Shown here in pieces: positions 63,811 to 64,000 of a stretch of DNA of 64,000 nucleotides (position 1 is its first letter; every line of letters starts with the position of its first letter). The position numbers were made by a program, and so were the translations under genes. The notes below the pieces were generated by a model. It worked only from the letters and a program-made list of their open reading frames with translations, did not search any database and was not told where the DNA came from. Source of the stretch: Alphaproteobacteria bacterium (GTDB lineage Bacteria; Pseudomonadota; Alphaproteobacteria; Reyranellales; Reyranellaceae); contig JAFKFL010000008.1 in the NCBI GenBank assembly GCA_017308235.1, positions 372,001 to 436,000 of the forward strand. The letters run 5' to 3'.

Positions 63811-64000
63811 TGCGCATCTGTTTCGTTGGGGACAGCATGGTCAACGGCACCGGCGATCCGGCCTATCTCGGCTGGGTCGGCCGCGTGCTGCAGGCCGAGC
63901 GCAAACGGCGGTCCGAGCTGACCGGCTACAATCTCGGCATCCGCCGCGACCGTTCCGACCAAGTCCGCGCCCGCTGGCGCGCCGAGGTCGAGGCACGGCT
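63810..64000 (+). CDS. SGNH/GDSL-type hydrolase (3' end outside window)
   Basis: Only the first 63 residues are inside the window. They start MRICFVGDSMVNGTGDP, with the block I GDS motif that carries the nucleophile serine (S9), followed by LGWVGRVLQAE and an R-x-E-V-E-A-R helix. This matches the SGNH lipase/esterase family (GDSL-type). The ATG shares bases with the stop of the lactonase-like gene (TGATG), so the two are translationally coupled. Confidence 0.8.
   Translation, partial: MRICFVGDSMVNGTGDPAYLGWVGRVLQAERKRRSELTGYNLGIRRDRSDQVRARWRAEVEAR

Noticed and set aside
63811..63962. Minus-strand frames near the right edge
   Set aside because: They are antisense to the clear GDS-motif start of an SGNH hydrolase that runs out of the window.

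Overview
The window is GC-rich (by eye about 65 %), densely coding chromosomal DNA of an alphaproteobacterium. The evidence is gene content and order: ppk-ppx-rnd-aspS; pyrB-pyrC'-plsY-dprA-topA-rnr-DUF983 with rpmG and a carboxy-terminal processing protease close by; GatCAB; two EipB (DUF1849) proteins; a DUF2147 protein; and a Bug-type solute receptor. The mix resembles Rhodospirillales or Reyranella-type genomes, but the genus is a guess. I saw no tRNA or rRNA gene, CRISPR array, insertion sequence, phage gene or defence island. No gene-free gap exceeds about 130 bases.

Layout. 1-8.7 kb: DUF2147 tail, an atypical SDR, a SixA-like phosphatase, then polyphosphate kinase, exopolyphosphatase, RNase D (reverse) and AspRS. 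8.8-12.4 kb: a complete sugar-type ABC importer (Tat-exported receptor, double ATPase, permease). 12.4-19.4 kb: an orphan lipoprotein behind a near-consensus promoter, a 2-hydroxyacid dehydrogenase, tandem EipB paralogues, AMP nucleosidase, and a ROK kinase-patatin pair. 19.5-25.9 kb: a frameshifted MFS gene, an LLM flavoprotein, an alkaline-phosphatase-superfamily hydrolase, a glycosyltransferase and an aldehyde dehydrogenase that ends in a clear terminator.

25.9-39.4 kb: the conserved housekeeping block on the minus strand (rpmG, S41 protease, DUF983, rnr, topA, dprA, plsY, pseudo-dihydroorotase, pyrB), interrupted by an MFS gene and a proline-rich secreted protein. 39.4-41.8 kb: two divergent citrate synthases, one fused to a MerR-like DNA-binding domain, separated by an AT-rich palindromic region. 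41.8-50.7 kb: cytochrome b561/YceI, a 2OG oxygenase, RuvX, a CPA1 antiporter with a cyclic-nucleotide-binding domain, an AlkD-like protein, gatC-gatA and a PyrE-like phosphoribosyltransferase. 50.7-64 kb: catabolic and transport genes (LysE, D-aminoacylase, GFA, P450/TetR, AzlCD/CGNR, Bug receptor, VOC protein), a secreted nucleosidase, gatB, a GH15 enzyme, a lactonase-like MBL protein and the start of an SGNH hydrolase.

How the genes work together: polyphosphate synthesis and breakdown are side by side. GatCAB with AspRS suggests indirect amidation of Asn- and/or Gln-tRNA. Pyrimidine synthesis is represented by ATCase with its non-catalytic dihydroorotase partner. The most unusual points are the HTH-citrate synthase locus, the tandem EipB pair, a repeated promoter-like 20-mer placed so close to start codons that leaderless mRNAs are likely, and several enzymes with altered catalytic residues. 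I did not find a convincing new defence or mobile system.
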